A stretch of DNA of 64,000 nt from Podocnemis expansa. Lineage: Eukaryota > Chordata > Testudines > Podocnemididae. The notes under the pieces are model-generated. The model was not told where the DNA came from, did not search any database, and was given only the letters and a program-made list of their open reading frames with translations. The translations under genes were made by a program, and so were the position numbers. The DNA lies in NCBI GenBank assembly GCA_007922195.1, contig ML682005.1, forward strand, positions 39,629,577 to 39,693,576. The letters are read 5' to 3'. Positions within the stretch are counted from its first letter, which is position 1. Every line of letters begins with the position of its first letter. Positions 12,143 to 25,215 of the stretch are shown in pieces.

Positions 12143-15100
12143 CCTAACAGTATACAGTTTGCTAAGTGCACACTTGATTCTCTGGTTGCATATCCTCAGA
12201 AAAGAGCTTCCCATGAAATATGGGTAATTTAAACATGATTTTGGCTGCGTGTGGTATGGTCACTGGACTTTGCACTCAAGGGAATTTACTCTGTAAACTC
12301 ATCAGGACAGCAGGAATGTCTTACTGTACATTTGTAAAGTTCCCAAAGCAATGCTCCTATCTTGCCTGGGACTTCTAATGCTCCCATAAAACAAAAGATA
12401 ATAAGGATGTGATGTAGAGGGATTCACTAATCTAATCGTCCTCAGTGTGTGTTTTTTCCTTTCTTTTTGACTTTCTACTCTTGCAGACAAGATTGATGCT
12501 GTCCTTAAACAAATCTGGCAGCTGTGATTTTTTTCCCCACAAAGCTCTCAATCTCTTCCGTGGGTTGGGACCCATAGTTGTGTTGGGAAAGGTGTAGAAT
12601 TTACCGAAGGAATATGGCCTAGTTCCTCCCTGTTGGTGTTTAACTACATTTTGCTTCATATAATCTTTCTTTAAATCAGTCATTTGAAATAAAAGGACTG
12701 GATTTTTGTTATGTAAATATGATTTAAACTCTATAATGTAATATACAAGTGAAACCTAATGTGCTCACTAAAAGCTATGGATTTTGTTAAAAACAAAACA
12801 AAAAGCCTTGCCAAAAACCAGTAAGAGCCATCAAAGTTGGAAGGATATATAGAGGAAGGTGATACAGATAAACAGGTGTAATTTTAATAGGTGATATTTA
12901 TATCAAAAGTGAGTTTTAAAGTATTGTACTATTTCCTTTCACTTAAGTCTATTTAAATGATACTTTCTATAGTAGTAAGGTTTTGTTGAAAGTTGTTTAA
13001 TATTAATGTTTTTTTCCTTAGGAAGCCATATTTTTGTCAAGACACTCTTCTATATCTGATTCAGTGGTATCTGTACTGTGAGTTTTGATGTTTTACATTC
13101 TGGCTTCTTTGTTCATGTTGCTTTCAGTTCTTCCCTGTTTTATTAAAAGTTTCTAGGATTATACTTAATTGGTTTGTCACTCAAGGAAAATCAGCGCTTC
13201 AGGCAATTAAGTGTGCAAGAAACTAGGTAACAAAGAAATAGAGATTTTTGTCCTTATGTTGGCTATGAAAAATCCATTATTCATCATCTTATTGTTTTTA
13301 AATACTGAAGTAAAATTTTCCAACACAATAGGAAAATTGCTTTTGAAATGGAATAAATTGCTTGCCAGTTCAAAGGCTGCATTTTGTAATCAGGGTTACT
13401 AAACATGATGCTTATATTCATTATCTTCACTACTCAGTGAAGTTGCATCTTTAAAAGTGCAAAACTAGATGGAAGCCGATTTTTTCAAAAGAACTCACTT
13501 ACTTTCAATATATGGTATAATACTGCTTAATAAACAAGTAATTATGATTAGGAAATCAATATTTTTTGTAAATATTCCATATTCACAAGAGCAGCTTTGA
13601 GTTATAGCTGTGGATATGCATGTATTTTTTTTTATTCTGCCAAGATTTGAGTCTCACCCAGAATTCTCTTTGGTTAATTCTTTCATGGAAGATTTTCTTA
13701 CTGAAAGAAAAATCAGAAGAAAACATGCATATAAAAAGCAATTTACAGTACTTTCTTGAATAAAATACATTTCCTTCACAAACTAATTTCTCTTTCTGGA
13801 ACCTATATAGAAGTCAGATGTCTTTGGTGTTCTTGTGTATTAGTGTGGAAATGACGATGATGTAACCAATTAAACAATTATTTTAAGGGTGGTGCCACAA
13901 ATACCACTGAGACATACAGGAGTGCAATGAGTATCATCTCATAATTGTCCTGTAATTTGTAATGTCTTGTTTCTGTAGCCTCCAACGTGGACTGCCCACA
14001 GACAGACACCAGTATGTGAATCACTCCTAACTTTGTATAAGTGTGCTGCAGCCATCCAGCGAGCCATGCTTTGGTTCTTACCAACCTCAAATATTAACAA
14101 AGTGTGACCCCAACATATTGCTAGTCCTAGTCCCCCCGCCCATGCATGTCCATGTACTAACCAGTTCTGTCCTAAGCACTATAAATATAGTAAGTCTGTT
14201 ATTCCTTTAAAGGAATAATATGCATACAACTTGTTACCCCAAATGGAGTTACTTAAACACTTCAATTTGAGCACACTGGATTAGTTGAAATGATAAAACG
14301 TTTATGAACTACAAAGAGATTTCTAAGTGAGTACAAGAAATGAGGCATAAAAATCAGAAATGGTTAGAAGAAAAATAATGAGAAAATGCTTACTGGTGCC
14401 TAATTTAACAAATTACATTAGATCCAAAATAGTTTTTCTCAGCACGTGCTTTCACCAGTTTTACTAAGCAAACTCTATAAGCCAGGACTGATCCCACAGC
14501 TTCCGGCTGGTTTCTTTGTCTCTTCAGATGGAGTGAATGTGATGGGGGGGGCGGGGGGGTGTGTGCCTCTTCCTTTTATAGTCCTATCCCCTCCTTTATG
14601 AAGCAGTCCATCCAGCTTGGAACAAAGCAACAGGCAGTCTGTGTGTGGAAGAAAACTCCATACTATTTGTGTTAGGATGTAGCTTTTTTGCAGCTGCTTC
14701 ATTTTCTGCTGAAGAATGGCCATTAAGAATGTAATGGTCCATCAACCTAGTTTACAACTGGGTGAGGTGTCAGCTTATCCTTTGTTCTTGAGGACACTGG
14801 TTTGCCCGCTCATCAGATTTATCTGGAAAATGTACTTGTAGTCAAGTTTTCAGATTCTGTTTATAGCTCTTTGTATATGATACTGCTGCATGCATTTGGC
14901 CATGGTAGTATTGATCAGCAAACAGAGTTTTTAAATGATACCATGGTACAAGGCATACTTTGTACAAACATCATTATAATAGTGTATAGGGTGTGAACAG
15001 AGATATATTGTGTTCCAACAACGTTTTAACTTTTCTGAATGGTTTAAGAAGAAGTGCATTGTGAAGGAGAAACTCTGTAAACATACTTGACAACATTATG

Positions 15101-15691
15101 GTTGATAATGCTCTGTAAAAATATGCTTGAAAATGTCATAGTTATCAGATATTAGCATGAGGGGTTTTATAAGCAAGAAATATAAATTAATTTAAGGATG
15201 ACAAATGAGTTGTTTTACTGAAACCTTTAGTTTTAAGTGTGACATCTTGGTTTCAAACACTAATATTTTACATAATTAATTTTTAACAAACCAGAGATAT
15301 AGTAAGTGGAGTATAATCCAAATGATTAAGATTCTAGATATTTATATAAAGGTAAAATGCCTTTCAGTCCTTAATTTTAAAAATAATTACCTTATCTTAA
15401 GGATTTGAATTTTATTGATACCATTCTTTTTATTGACTGGCATCCATTATAGGTTTTAAACTAGCAAACCTGCAAATGATTTAGTTCAACCCAGACACAA
15501 AACTGTATGTAATTTTATGGGGAATTTTCTTGAGTTCCTCGTGTATAACAGGTCAAATTCATCAGGGAGTTTTAGAATTGGACATTAGGAAAATTTTCCT
15601 AACTGTCGGGGTAAATAAGCAGTGGAACAAATTGTTTAGGGTGACTATGGAATCTCCGTCACTGGAAGTTTTTAAAAGGTTAGATAAATAC

Positions 15692-16153
15692 CAGGGGTGG
15701 GCAAACTTTTTGGCCCAGGGGCAGCATTGCCTGAATGGCTGTCCACGCACAGCAGCAGGGCATGGGGCTGGGAAAGGTGCAGGGCTTATAGAAGAAAGAA
15801 AATAACAATTAAATGAATAATAAAATAAACAATAAATGATAAATAAAATAAAACTTCAGTGCAGCTGAGCTGTGGGGGGAGTGCCTGCGGTACTCTGACA
15901 AGGATGCAGGGGAGGAAACAGTGTGGCCTGGAGGAGGAGCACAGTGGACACTGCTCCAGCCAGGATGCGGCTGAGCCCTGGGGAGAGTGACTGCCACAAT
16001 CCAACCAGAGTGCCATTGGGCCCATGGGAGGAAGGGGTAGGAGGGGAGAGCAGTAGTCATGCTCTAGTTTGCCAGCCAGACGCAGGTGGTAGGATAAATG
16101 AAAGACTCAAGTCTGCCACATCTGGCCTACAGTCCATAGTTTGCCCACTTCTG
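15692..16153. mobile_element. hAT MITE nested in CR1 (first)
   Basis: Ends CAGGGGTGGGCAAACTTTTT and, as complement, CAGAAGTGGGCAAACTATGG. The interior has an A/T-rich AATAAA-repeat stretch (about 15800-15850), then a GC-rich part. I do not see a clear 8-bp target duplication. The assignment rests on the termini and on the interruption of a CR1 tail. Confidence 0.75.
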
Positions 16154-16201
16154 GTCTTGTTACAGCTTAGTCTTTGCTGGAGTTCAGGAACTGAACTAGA
16201 T

Positions 16202-16396
16202 CAGTGGCTTTCAAACCATGGGTTGGGATGCAGGACTGGGTCACAGACCCTCATCTACTGGGTTGTGGCTCCCCCTGCTGCTGCTGCTGAATCACTGGAA
16301 TGCACTGCTTGAAGATGTAACTGTTGGCCCACAGGCATAAGTGATTTTTTTTTTTTTTTCAATTGGCTCCTGAAAAAGAAAGTTTGAAAACCACTG
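16202..16396. mobile_element. hAT MITE nested in CR1 (second)
   Basis: Ends CAGTGGCTTTCAAACC and, as complement, CAGTGGTTTTCAAACT. It includes a short CTG run near 16270 and a T14 tract. It interrupts the same CR1 tail 49 bp downstream of the previous MITE. The flanking 8-mers match only weakly. Confidence 0.75.
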
Positions 16397-17244
16397 GAGG
16401 ACATGACCTTAGTGAGTCCTCTTCCAGTCCTACACTTCTGTGATTAGATGGTTCATTACAGGTCTTTATTTGACTGTTTTTTGAAGAGGGCAATGCATAT
16501 ACTGTAAGTGGTGGCCAAAAGTGGCAATGGTAGCAGAATCTAGAAAAGAACTGTTACTAACTCGTATTTTCATGTTTAACTTAGTAAAGACTCCACTTTT
16601 TGCACAACAGTTTTCTGTTCCTGACTTCTCTGCTAGAATGTGCATTTTCTGTTTAAAGATTCAGCAAAATTCCTAAAGCTGTTTTTGAAATATAGTTTAA
16701 CTGTGAGTGTATTTTGGGGGAAGGCATGTTTGAGTGTAAATATCACTATATTTGGTGTGAGAGAAGCAGTGAAAGCAAACATATTCCTTACTAAGGACTA
16801 ATGCTTCTGTGGATTATGTAATTAATCAAGAAATGCACAGAAATGTTAGTCATCACACACACAATTCTTTATTTCTCGATAGGAATTAACATCAGGGTCA
16901 GATCAAAGGGGGATTTAGTCAAGTATCCTGTCTTTTGAGAGTGGCCAGTTCTGAATATTTCAAAGGAAGTGCAAGAAATTCCCAGTGTACAATTTTGGAG
17001 AATCCTGATCACAGGAGAAACTTCTTCCCATCCCATCAGTCAATGATTGGGTTGTAATATGATGATTTTTTTCTTTAAATAAATTGATTATCCCCATAAA
17101 CGAAGATGATGATCAATATAAGTGTGTTACATGTGCACCATAAAGTGTGAAGAACATACATTGCAGGTTAGTTTTATTTTCTCTTGGGGCAAGTATGAAA
17201 ATAAATGTGACTCCCTGCAGCAAAGGAATTCTAATTAATTTACA

Positions 17245-18025
17245 GACTCATTAGACACTAAGGTCAGAAGGGATCAGTACGATCATCTCATCTGACCTCC
17301 TGCACAATGCAGGCCAGAAAACCTCATCCCCCCACTCCGGCAATAACTCTAACTTGTGAGTGAGTTATTAAAGTCTTAGAATCTTTACATCATGATTTAA
17401 AAATACAGCAAATGCACCAACAAGTGAGCCATGCCCCACACTACAGAGAAAGGTGAAAACCCCTCAGAGCCCAAGCCACTGTACCCCAGTAGAAAATTCC
17501 CTCCCGACCCCATATATGGTGATCAGTTAAACCCTGAGCAGATGGGCAAGTCTCATCAGCCAGTCACCCAAGATAGAATTCTCTGTAATAACTTAGAACC
17601 CATCCCATTTAACCTTTCTTCTCAGGCTGCAGGTACTGTATATCCACAGCCAGTACTCAAAACTCAGTCAATTGCCAAACTAGGCCATCCAATGATACCA
17701 TCCCCTCCATAAATTTATCTAGTTCACTGTTGAAGTCAGTTATGTTCTTTTTCCTTACAGTTCACCTTGGAAGACAATACTAGGACTTTACTCCTCTGAT
17801 GGTTAGGAACCTACCTCTAATTTTAAGCCTAAGTTTCTTAATGGACAGTTTGTATCAGTTTGTTCTTGTGTCCACATTGATGCTGTACTTGAATAATTCC
17901 CCCCCTCCGGTATTTATCCCTCTGGTGTGTTTAAAGAGAGCAGTCGTATCTCCCATCAACCTTCTTTTAGTTGTGCTAAGCAAGCCAAGCTCTTTGACTC
18001 TTCTTGCAAGGCAATATAACAACAT
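17245..18025 (-). mobile_element. CR1 LINE 3' region, minus orientation
   Basis: Plus-strand text AAGGTCAGAAGGGATCAGTA followed by CTGACCTCCTGCACAATGCA is the complement of a CR1 3' end. It continues through a CCTCCC-rich UTR-like stretch to GTTTAAAGAGAGCAGTCGTA. Two open frames on the plus strand (17431-17712 and 17799-18050) are antisense to the element and not genes. Confidence 0.8.
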
Positions 18026-19689
18026 TTCATATAGTCTTAATCATACATAACATGACTTGCTTTTGTCAGTCAAGCATGTGAAAAAACATACCCCCTGACC
18101 AACGTAATTTTCACTGTCAGAAGAGTCTGTGCTGGCAGCACTGTGTTAGCAGGAAAGCAGACATAGCTACTGCTGAGCTTTGGGAGTGGTTTCGTTATGC
18201 TGAGGAGATGCCTCTCTCCTGTCAGCACAGAGTGATTACATTGGAGATTTTATAGTGGCACAGCCTAAGGAACAGTTTTTGGACTTTTTAAGGGAGTTCT
18301 GTATTGTAATGATTTGTCTGAAAGATGGCAACAAATGACACGGACGTAGCTCTAGGAAAGTGGGTGAGTGTAAAATGTGGAAACAAATAGATTCTCAGGG
18401 TTCTTCTAGGAGCACAAGGGACATGTGGGAGAGAGGTTGATGATCTTAAGATAGGATATGTTTGACTATACATACAAATATATTTTAAATAGATGAACTT
18501 TGAAAACAAGGGAGAATGTAAACTCCAGGAAAGAAGTTCCATCATAATACTTGCAAAGCTGTTTTCTTCTTAAAAGATATCTCATGTTCACATTTTAAGC
18601 TTTCAACGAAAAATTTTTTAAAAGGTAGCTAAAACATACTTTGTCTTGTATACTGGGCTAAATCTTTCTCCTCTTAGATATCTGACTAATGTAACTGATG
18701 TCAATGGAATTAATTGCACCTGTATAACAAGTAACATTGACCCCCTAGTATGTTACTTGGATAAATATTCCATTATCAAATGCGTTAGTTGCTATTTACT
18801 TTATACATTTTTATAGTCTGTCAAGAACACAGTACGTTTATAATGTGTTGTAATTTTTGTTTCTATTTTTTACAGTTAAACTTGTAATATTATAGGTAAT
18901 TTCAGGTTATTAAAATTTTATATATGCCATCTCTTGTTAAAAACTTTTTCAGAATGTTGAATGCTTTAAATTAAAGACTCTGATAAAAGACAACTAAAAT
19001 TAAGATGAATGATATGTTTCTTTGCTTTATTTTTGTGCATTTGGTTTCTGGAATACAAACATACTCTCTCGCTGTCTTTTTTTTAAAGATGTATGGTGAA
19101 TACACTCTTGACTTGCATAAGGTTTCAAGATAGTTTGTTTAGTCTGTAGGTGAATGTAAGGTTCTACTGTTCTGTTTTACCTTTACCATTTCTATTCCCC
19201 TAATCCATTTCTCTTTATATGGCTTCATGTCATCTATCCAAACTCCTGGATAATTAAGCAAACACTTGCATAAAGGGTTTTGAAAAATCAATTTATATAT
19301 TTGCATCCTGAGAGAGATTTTATGCTGGCTAGCATGGTGTGTATATGAGTGAATATTTGTTTGCCTGGGTGTTCCATACATTGGATTTTTTTAGCTTGTG
19401 ATGGGGAAAAAGGAGGAATTGCTTACAGGATGCACAAATCATAAAAAGAGACCTAAAAATAATTGTGATGATACCGCTAATTGAGGAGATTTAAATCCAG
19501 AAGTGTTTCAGAGCTCTCTGAAGATTCCAGTGTGGTCTGATAAAGATTTAAAGTTTTTGAAAAAATAATAATTAAAAATTCTTTAAAATAATCATATTCA
19601 GAATATTTTTACAGTGTGTCTTGTCTGAGGTTAACCTTTGTACTTCACGTTTGAGTTGGTCTTACTTGAAAATAGCTGGCTGCCTGACA

Positions 19690-20210
19690 TGTTGTTCATA
19701 ACGTTGTATGCGGTATTGTATCCTTGCTGGTCTTAGGATATTAGAGAGACAAGGTGGATGAGGTAATATCTTTTGTTGGACCATCTTTTGTTAGGGGGAA
19801 AGAGTTTCAAGCTTAAACAGAGATGCTCTTCATGTCTGGGAAAGGTACTCCAAGCATCACAGCTAAATACAATGTGGAGCAGATAGTTCAAGGAACCACT
19901 TCAGGTGAAGTGGCCTGTTAACACTCTCCAGTCACGTACAGTGAAAGGAAAGGCAGCTGGAAGGGTGACTGGTGGTTATAGATTGCTGTGTATAAACTGT
20001 AAATCCAGTGTGTGTGTTTATTTCATGATTTTTAATGTCTAGCAAAGTTCTGAATTTAAGCTGCCAGGCTCACCTTTTGAAAGTGTTGTCCAGGTTTCCT
20101 TTGAGGATGAGGACTAACAGACCACATGTGGAGTAATTGTGTTGTAAAAATGTTCACCCCCAGGCGATGTGGTGTTCTTGTCTTTGAATGACTTTGGCTT
20201 CCACATTTCA
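19690..20210 (-). mobile_element. Penelope-like element, second family, 3' part
   Basis: Plus-strand ATATTAGAGAGACAAGGTGG followed by a GAGGTAATATCTTTTGTTGG segment is a common reptile repeat start. On the minus strand the inner part resembles the segment after the endonuclease of Penelope-like proteins (Gly-Glu-His-Phe, Ser-rich, Leu-Lys-Gly-Asn-Leu type), heavily decayed. Its terminal sequence differs from the TTTGTTAGTCTTTAAG family, so it is treated as a separate lineage. The class is inferred by analogy with the copy at 25216-26018. Confidence 0.55.
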
Positions 20211-20344
20211 GATCTGTCTTCCGCTGCTTCTGATTTCACTTGACTTAATGTTCTTAGCTTCATCTTGGAACTGATACACTGTATCTGTAGATTCGTATGT
20301 ATATTGATCTGGAGCAGTCACCCTGTTCAGTTCTGTAGCCACCC

Positions 20345-21720
20345 TCTTGATTCTAAGAACGGCAATGCTGGATCAGACCAGTGGTCCATCTATCCCAGTA
20401 TCCTGTCATCTGATAGTGGTGGGTGCAAGATGCTTGAGAAGGAATTAACAGAATAGGGCAATTTTCAAGAGGTCCATTCCTTGTCATCCAGTCCCATCTT
20501 CTGGCAGTCTGAGATTCAGAAATATCTAGAGCATGGGGTTGCATCCCTAATCATGTTGGCTAATTGCCTTTTGTGAACTGTGAATTTATCTAATTCTCTT
20601 TTGAACCCAAGGTAGTTTTGGCCTTCAGAACATCCCCTGGCAATGAGTGCTGCAACTTGAGGTACTTCATATAGCGCACATCCTTTAAACCTGATGCCTA
20701 TTACTTGCTTTGTGAATGTCTCACTTTTGTGTTATGTGGTGGGACAAATAACATTTCTGTATACACCATCTCCACATTATTCAGGATTTTTGTAGACCTT
20801 GTTCATGTCCCTTCTGCTTAGCTGTCTCTTTTCTAAGCTGAATAGTCCCAATCTTTTTAATCTCTCTTCATTGTTTTATACCCTCAATCATTTTTTGCTG
20901 CCTTTCTCTGTAATTTTTCCAGTTTTAATGTATCTTTTTTTCAAGATGGGGTGACCAGACCACATGCATTATTAAAGGTAAAGTCATACTATACATTTTC
21001 ATGGTGGCATTATGTTTTCTCTCTATTCCTTTCTGAATTGTTCCTGACATCCTTTTAGCTTTTCTGGCTGCTGCTCTACATTGAACAGATCTTTTCAGAG
21101 AACTGTCTGTGACACTGAAGTCCCTTTCCTGAGTAAAACCTAATTTTGGCCACATCATTTTTTATGTGTGGTTGGGATTATGTTTTCCAACATGCATTAT
21201 TTTGTAATTTCGTCTGTTGTTTGGCTGGCCAGTTGCTTAACTGTAAGATCTCTGTCATTCTTCACAGTCAGCTTTGGACTTAAGTATCTTGAGTAATATA
21301 GTATTCTCTGCAAACTTTATCACCTCATTGTTTTAGACTTTTTCAGATCTTTTATGAATATGTTGAGCAATGTAGGTCTCAGCCCAAATCCTTGGGAGTT
21401 GCTTGATTTTACCAATTTCCATGGTAAAAATAGATAATTGATTTCCACATTTTGTTTTCTGTCTTGGTTCTCAGTGCGTGAGAAGACCTTTCCTCTTGTC
21501 CCATACCGACTTACTTGCTTAGGAGCTTTTGCTGTGGAGTTTTGTCAAAGGCTTTCTGAAAGTCCAAGTATAATTTATTAACTGGATTACTCCTACCTGG
21601 ATACTTCTGTTTAACCTCCCCTTCCCCACCTTTGAAGAATTCTAAAAGATTGGTGAGACATGATTTCCCTTTACAAAAGCCATGTTGACTCTTCCACAAT
21701 GTAGTGTGTTCACGTACATG
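20345..21720 (-). mobile_element. CR1 LINE, RT region to 3' end, minus orientation
   Basis: Starts with the complement of a CR1 3' end (AACGGCAATGCTGGATCAGA, then CCAGTATCCTGTCATCTG). It runs into ORF2. On the minus strand, 21699-21511 encodes RT motifs KSQHGFCKGKSCLTNLLEFF and LYLDFQKAFDK, hallmarks of CR1 reverse transcriptase (fingers/palm region). Other parts have stops and shifts. It belongs to the same family as the copy at 1-1475 and aligns with it over about 900 bp by eye. Confidence 0.9.
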
Positions 21721-22976
21721 TCTGAAAATTCTGTTCTTTCCTATCGTTCCTTCTTTCCTTACTCACTTCCTCTTTTATCCTTGTTCCATCAGAAGCCTCC
21801 AGAAACAGTGGGATGGGGATCCTCAGATTATTTTCACTATATAGATTTGTTCTTTTGCTTTTATGTCTCTTCTTTGGCAGACAGCTCTATTTTCTCTTAT
21901 TTTCCTGCTCTACTAACTTACTGCTTCTCTGGTCCTTCAGTGATTGGCTTTCCCTGAAATCCTGGTTTAACTCAAGTTTCTTGGATATTTCTGCTGTACC
22001 GTTCATCCCTGGGCAACCTCATTCATCCTATAGCTTTTTCTACTCCATTTAGCCTGATGACTAGTTTATCACCAGGCCTGGTATTATATCCATCTGTTAA
22101 ATCGCTCTCATTTTTTCCTACAATATCTTGCTGTAAATTCAGGACAAAAATGGAATTCCTCTCTCCTCTCCCCCTTAACCTGAGAGACTGTGTGTTGAGA
22201 GGGTACTGTTTTTCTCACATAGATGCTTTTGTTAATTCCTGTCATTCTTTTCTTTTCAGTGGAGTTTTTTGAACATTGTAACAGTTATCTTAACATATTA
22301 CCTTGTGAATAACTTCCATACAGTTTTTGATGTGCAGACCACTTCATTTCCCATTGTTGATGATTAGCAATTGTAAAATAATACTAATAAAATATTACAT
22401 TTTCAGCTGATTCTAAATGAAATTTAGCAGCTAGAAGCGGAATAGCCAATATCATGTGCCTGGTCAGTTTTTCATGGACTGTCTACCACCAGGTGATTCT
22501 CTCACCACTGTTGATTCCCAGACCATAGTTTTATACGTTTTTCCTTCGCAACCTCCTTTTAAAGTAAACCCCAAAGCTTACTGATGTCTTTCAGTTGTTT
22601 TTTCCTCCCCCGTTATTAATCAGGATAATTATTCAGAAAACGGAGTTTATTTTTTTCCACTGACTTTTCACCCATGTTTTAATTTTTGACATAAATACTG
22701 ATACATTCTTGGGAAATTTCAAACAAAATAGAAACCCAAAATAGAGGGCCCTGCCTATCCATTGTACCCAGGTTCCTTGATTGCTTATCTTCATTGTAGG
22801 TTGAGTAAGGTTTGTGATGTGGTTTAGAAGTTTTGTTGCGTATATTTCTTAGTATCCAAGTGTTAAGAAATCATAATCTAAATCCTAAAAGTGGCTTCCA
22901 TGGGAAACTTCAGCTTGTGCCCTCAAAAGCTTTAAGTCTGTGTTTTGTGCTGCTTTTTTTCTTTTACATTAGATTC

Positions 22977-23225
22977 ATAGGAGTGTCAAACTAAATGGCA
23001 AGACATACTTAACTTAAATGTACTTCAGGTGTGCCATACATACCATAAATTAAAATACCATGGCACTCTTGCGGCATCACAGAGCGCTGTGTGTGCAAAA
23101 CTGCACTATGTGATATCTCTCTCTCTCTCAAGGAGAGAGTGCATTCCCATAGAGCACAATCACTGATTTGATGGAAGAGGTTTGTGGGCCACATATTGCA
23201 GATGGGCTGCATGTTTAACACCTAT
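22977..23225. mobile_element. hAT-like MITE
   Basis: Left end TAGGAGTGTCAAACTAAATG; the right end complement reads AATAGGTGTTAAACATGC. The interior carries a (TC)n tract with an adjoining GAGAGAG hairpin near 23108-23140, and the GGGCCACATATTGCAGATGG wording common to CAGGGGTGTCAAAC-type hAT MITEs. The target duplication is not clear. Confidence 0.6.
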
Positions 23226-23269
23226 TCACTATATCAGATACTCTCTGAGCTGCCTGAAAATCTAGGGAA

Positions 23270-23394
23270 ATAGGAACATAGCAAGAACAAAGGAGGCTGA
23301 GCAAATTAGTGGAAAGGAGTGGTCCTGCCTCTGGCAGAGGGTTGGACTAGATGACCTCATGAGGTCCCTTCCAGCCCTATGATTCTATGACTCT
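23270..23394 (+). mobile_element. CR1 3' end with terminal repeat
   Basis: Classic CR1 terminus: GGTTGGACTAGATGACCTCA, GAGGTCCCTTCCAGCCC, then TATGATTCTATGACTCTGA, the degenerate ATTCTATGA terminal repeat. Severely 5' truncated, as is usual for CR1. Confidence 0.9.
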
Positions 23395-23697
23395 GAGGCT
23401 TTGTCTACATTTGCTGCTGTTTTCAGTGACAGCCAGAGGGAGATGTGCACGCTCCATAAAATAACTTGTCTATCTCTCTTTGACTCTCTATCGTTCACTT
23501 TATCTCCCTGTTTCCACTGTGCTGAGTCAAACAGAAACCCCATCCCTTTGAGTCAGCATTACTCTTCTTCCAGGGCTGGTGTTCCTACCTTGAACTCTGG
23601 ATCTGTTGAGTGGGTCTTGACTGACTGCTCAGTTGAACCCAGAAGACAGAACTGACGGTGGCACATTTGCTGCCATCAGTGCAGATTTAGCCTTAGC
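23395..23697. mobile_element. MITE with GTCTACAT-type termini
   Basis: Left end GAGGCTTTGTCTACATTTGC. The right end, as complement, reads GAGGCTAAGGCTAAATCTGC and then GGCAGCAAATG. The termini resemble the Chompy-like group, but the interior lacks the TTCGAA palindromes. It abuts the CR1 3' end at 23394 directly, so one inserted next to the other's terminal repeat. Confidence 0.6.
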
Positions 23698-24262
23698 CTC
23701 TGTTGACTTTAAGAGAGAACCTGTTGTGTTATGAATATTTTCTAAAGCTTTGACAGTACAAAGGGATAGAAAAGCAGCTGGCTCTGGTTTGAAATTTCCC
23801 CCTTCATGGGTTAGTTCTCAGCTGTTGTGTTCTACCTGGTCCTAATGGTAAAGAATAAGGAGGAGCATCAGGGCATGGTAAGAGAGCTGTGCTTGGCTAT
23901 TTCTAGCTGGTGTATGGTCTCTTGTGACCCATTGCAGGTTACTCTGTGCTAGGCTAGAGTGAGTCCTCAGAGCGAGATCCACCTTGAAAATGTCATTGGT
24001 AATGGGCTGCTTTTCCCCTTCGCTGTGTAGAGTGCATACTCAGCATTCCATGGAAACTGAACTTTTTTTGTTTAATGTCTTTTAATTTCAGTGACTAAAA
24101 TTTTGATTAAAAGAAAGCTTTTGTTAGATTTAACATATAGTTTGACTTAAGGTGTAAAAGCTCAAATTCCTGAGGCAACCAAAAAAAATACTCTGCAGCA
24201 GCTCTGTCAGGCATTCTTTGCTTTCTAAAGAAGGAAAAAGAAGACTCCAGGTTTATTTAAAC

Positions 24263-24475
24263 CAGGGGTCTCAAACTCAAATCACCACAAGGGCTGCACG
24301 AGGACTAGTAGAGGGCCACGTGAGGACTAGAATGTTAGCCTGAGGGCTGCACCACTGAAACCTTTTCGTACAACAGTGTTGCAAATATTGGTAACAATGG
24401 TGTTGTTGCAGGCCACAGGAAATAGCTTGAGGGCTGCATGCAGCCCATGGGCCGAGTGTTTGTTTGAGACCCCTG
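24263..24475. mobile_element. hAT MITE with 8-bp target duplication
   Basis: Ends CAGGGGTCTCAAACTCAAAT and, as complement, CAGGGGTCTCAAACAAACAC. Flanks ATTTAAAC and ATTTAACT form an 8-bp duplication with one mismatch. Interior GGGCTGCA/GGGCCACG wording is typical of this hAT MITE group. No coding content. Confidence 0.9.
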
Positions 24476-24539
24476 ATTTAACTAACACAGAAAGTCTTTT
24501 TAAATCATCTTATAAAAGCATGACACAGTGAATTGAGCT

Positions 24540-24760
24540 ATTTAATGCCTATATATTATACTATGTATAAGGATATGATTCTGTCACAGAGGTCATGGAT
24601 TCTGGACTTTCTGGGACTTCTTCTAGGGTGGGAATGGAGCCTTGGGACTGCTGGAGCAGCATCTTGGCTTGGGGCTGCCCATGCTGCAAGAGCAGTAACG
24701 GGGCGGGAACAGTTTCTGGAGGTTAGCCCTAGGCAGTGCTGCGCCCCATAGGTATTGAGG
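24540..24760. repeat. Unclassified GC-richer repeat
   Basis: CTGTCACAGAGGTCATGGAT followed by GGGACTTCTTCTAG and a GCTGC-rich block. I recognise the opening as a common reptile interspersed repeat but cannot assign a class. The plus-strand open frame here is unlikely to be real. Confidence 0.35.
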
Positions 24761-25215
24761 CAGAATCTTAACCTTGACCTTAACTACGTATTAAGCTTAA
24801 CTGTGTGCTATATAAGAAGAAGAATGAGAGGGAAAATGGTACATCTGCATTGTATGTGGGTACTAGGTCAATTAGAATGTTGAAGCATTTTTGAGATTTT
24901 GCCTTCTACCATATCTTAAATGAATGTGACTGCTGTGATTCTGTGTGATTCCTTGATTCTTCACTGAATATTGTGCTTAATTTTTCTGTGCTTTCCATTA
25001 AGTTCATTTGTTTGGTTTGGGGTTTTATTTTTGTTTTGGCAGGGGGAGACAAAAAAACAAAATTCCGAAACCAAAAGTAGCATGCTGAGAGTAAGGAGAC
25101 ACTTTTTTGTAACCCTCTCTATTATCTTTAATCTCAGTTCTGTATACTTCCACTGGACTAATCACTGACAGGGATAGGGTGAAGGTAAATTAATTAGACA
25201 AGCTGGTTAATGGTT

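Larger units (their letters stand above)
15525..16450 (+). mobile_element. CR1 3' end split by two hAT MITEs
   Basis: CR1 3' sequence occupies three pieces: about 15525-15691 (GTGGAACAAATTGTTTAGGG, GAATCTCCGTCACTGGAAGT), 16154-16201 (ending GAACTAGAT) and 16397-16450 (ACATGACCTTAGTGAGTCC, CTTCCAGTCCTACACTTCTG). With the two intervening MITEs removed the pieces read continuously as a CR1 3' terminus. The host element therefore predates both insertions. Confidence 0.8.

Noticed and set aside
17431..18050. Two open frames on the plus strand
   Set aside because: They are antisense to a CR1 LINE 3' region.
21682..22272. Serine/phenylalanine-rich hydrophobic open frames (up to 91 codons) on the plus strand
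   Set aside because: Pyrimidine-rich intronic sequence gives Ser/Phe/Leu-rich frames; no family match and no splice context.
23108..23140. TCTCTC/GAGAGAG stretch as a regulatory site
   Set aside because: Simple repeat within a hAT-like MITE.
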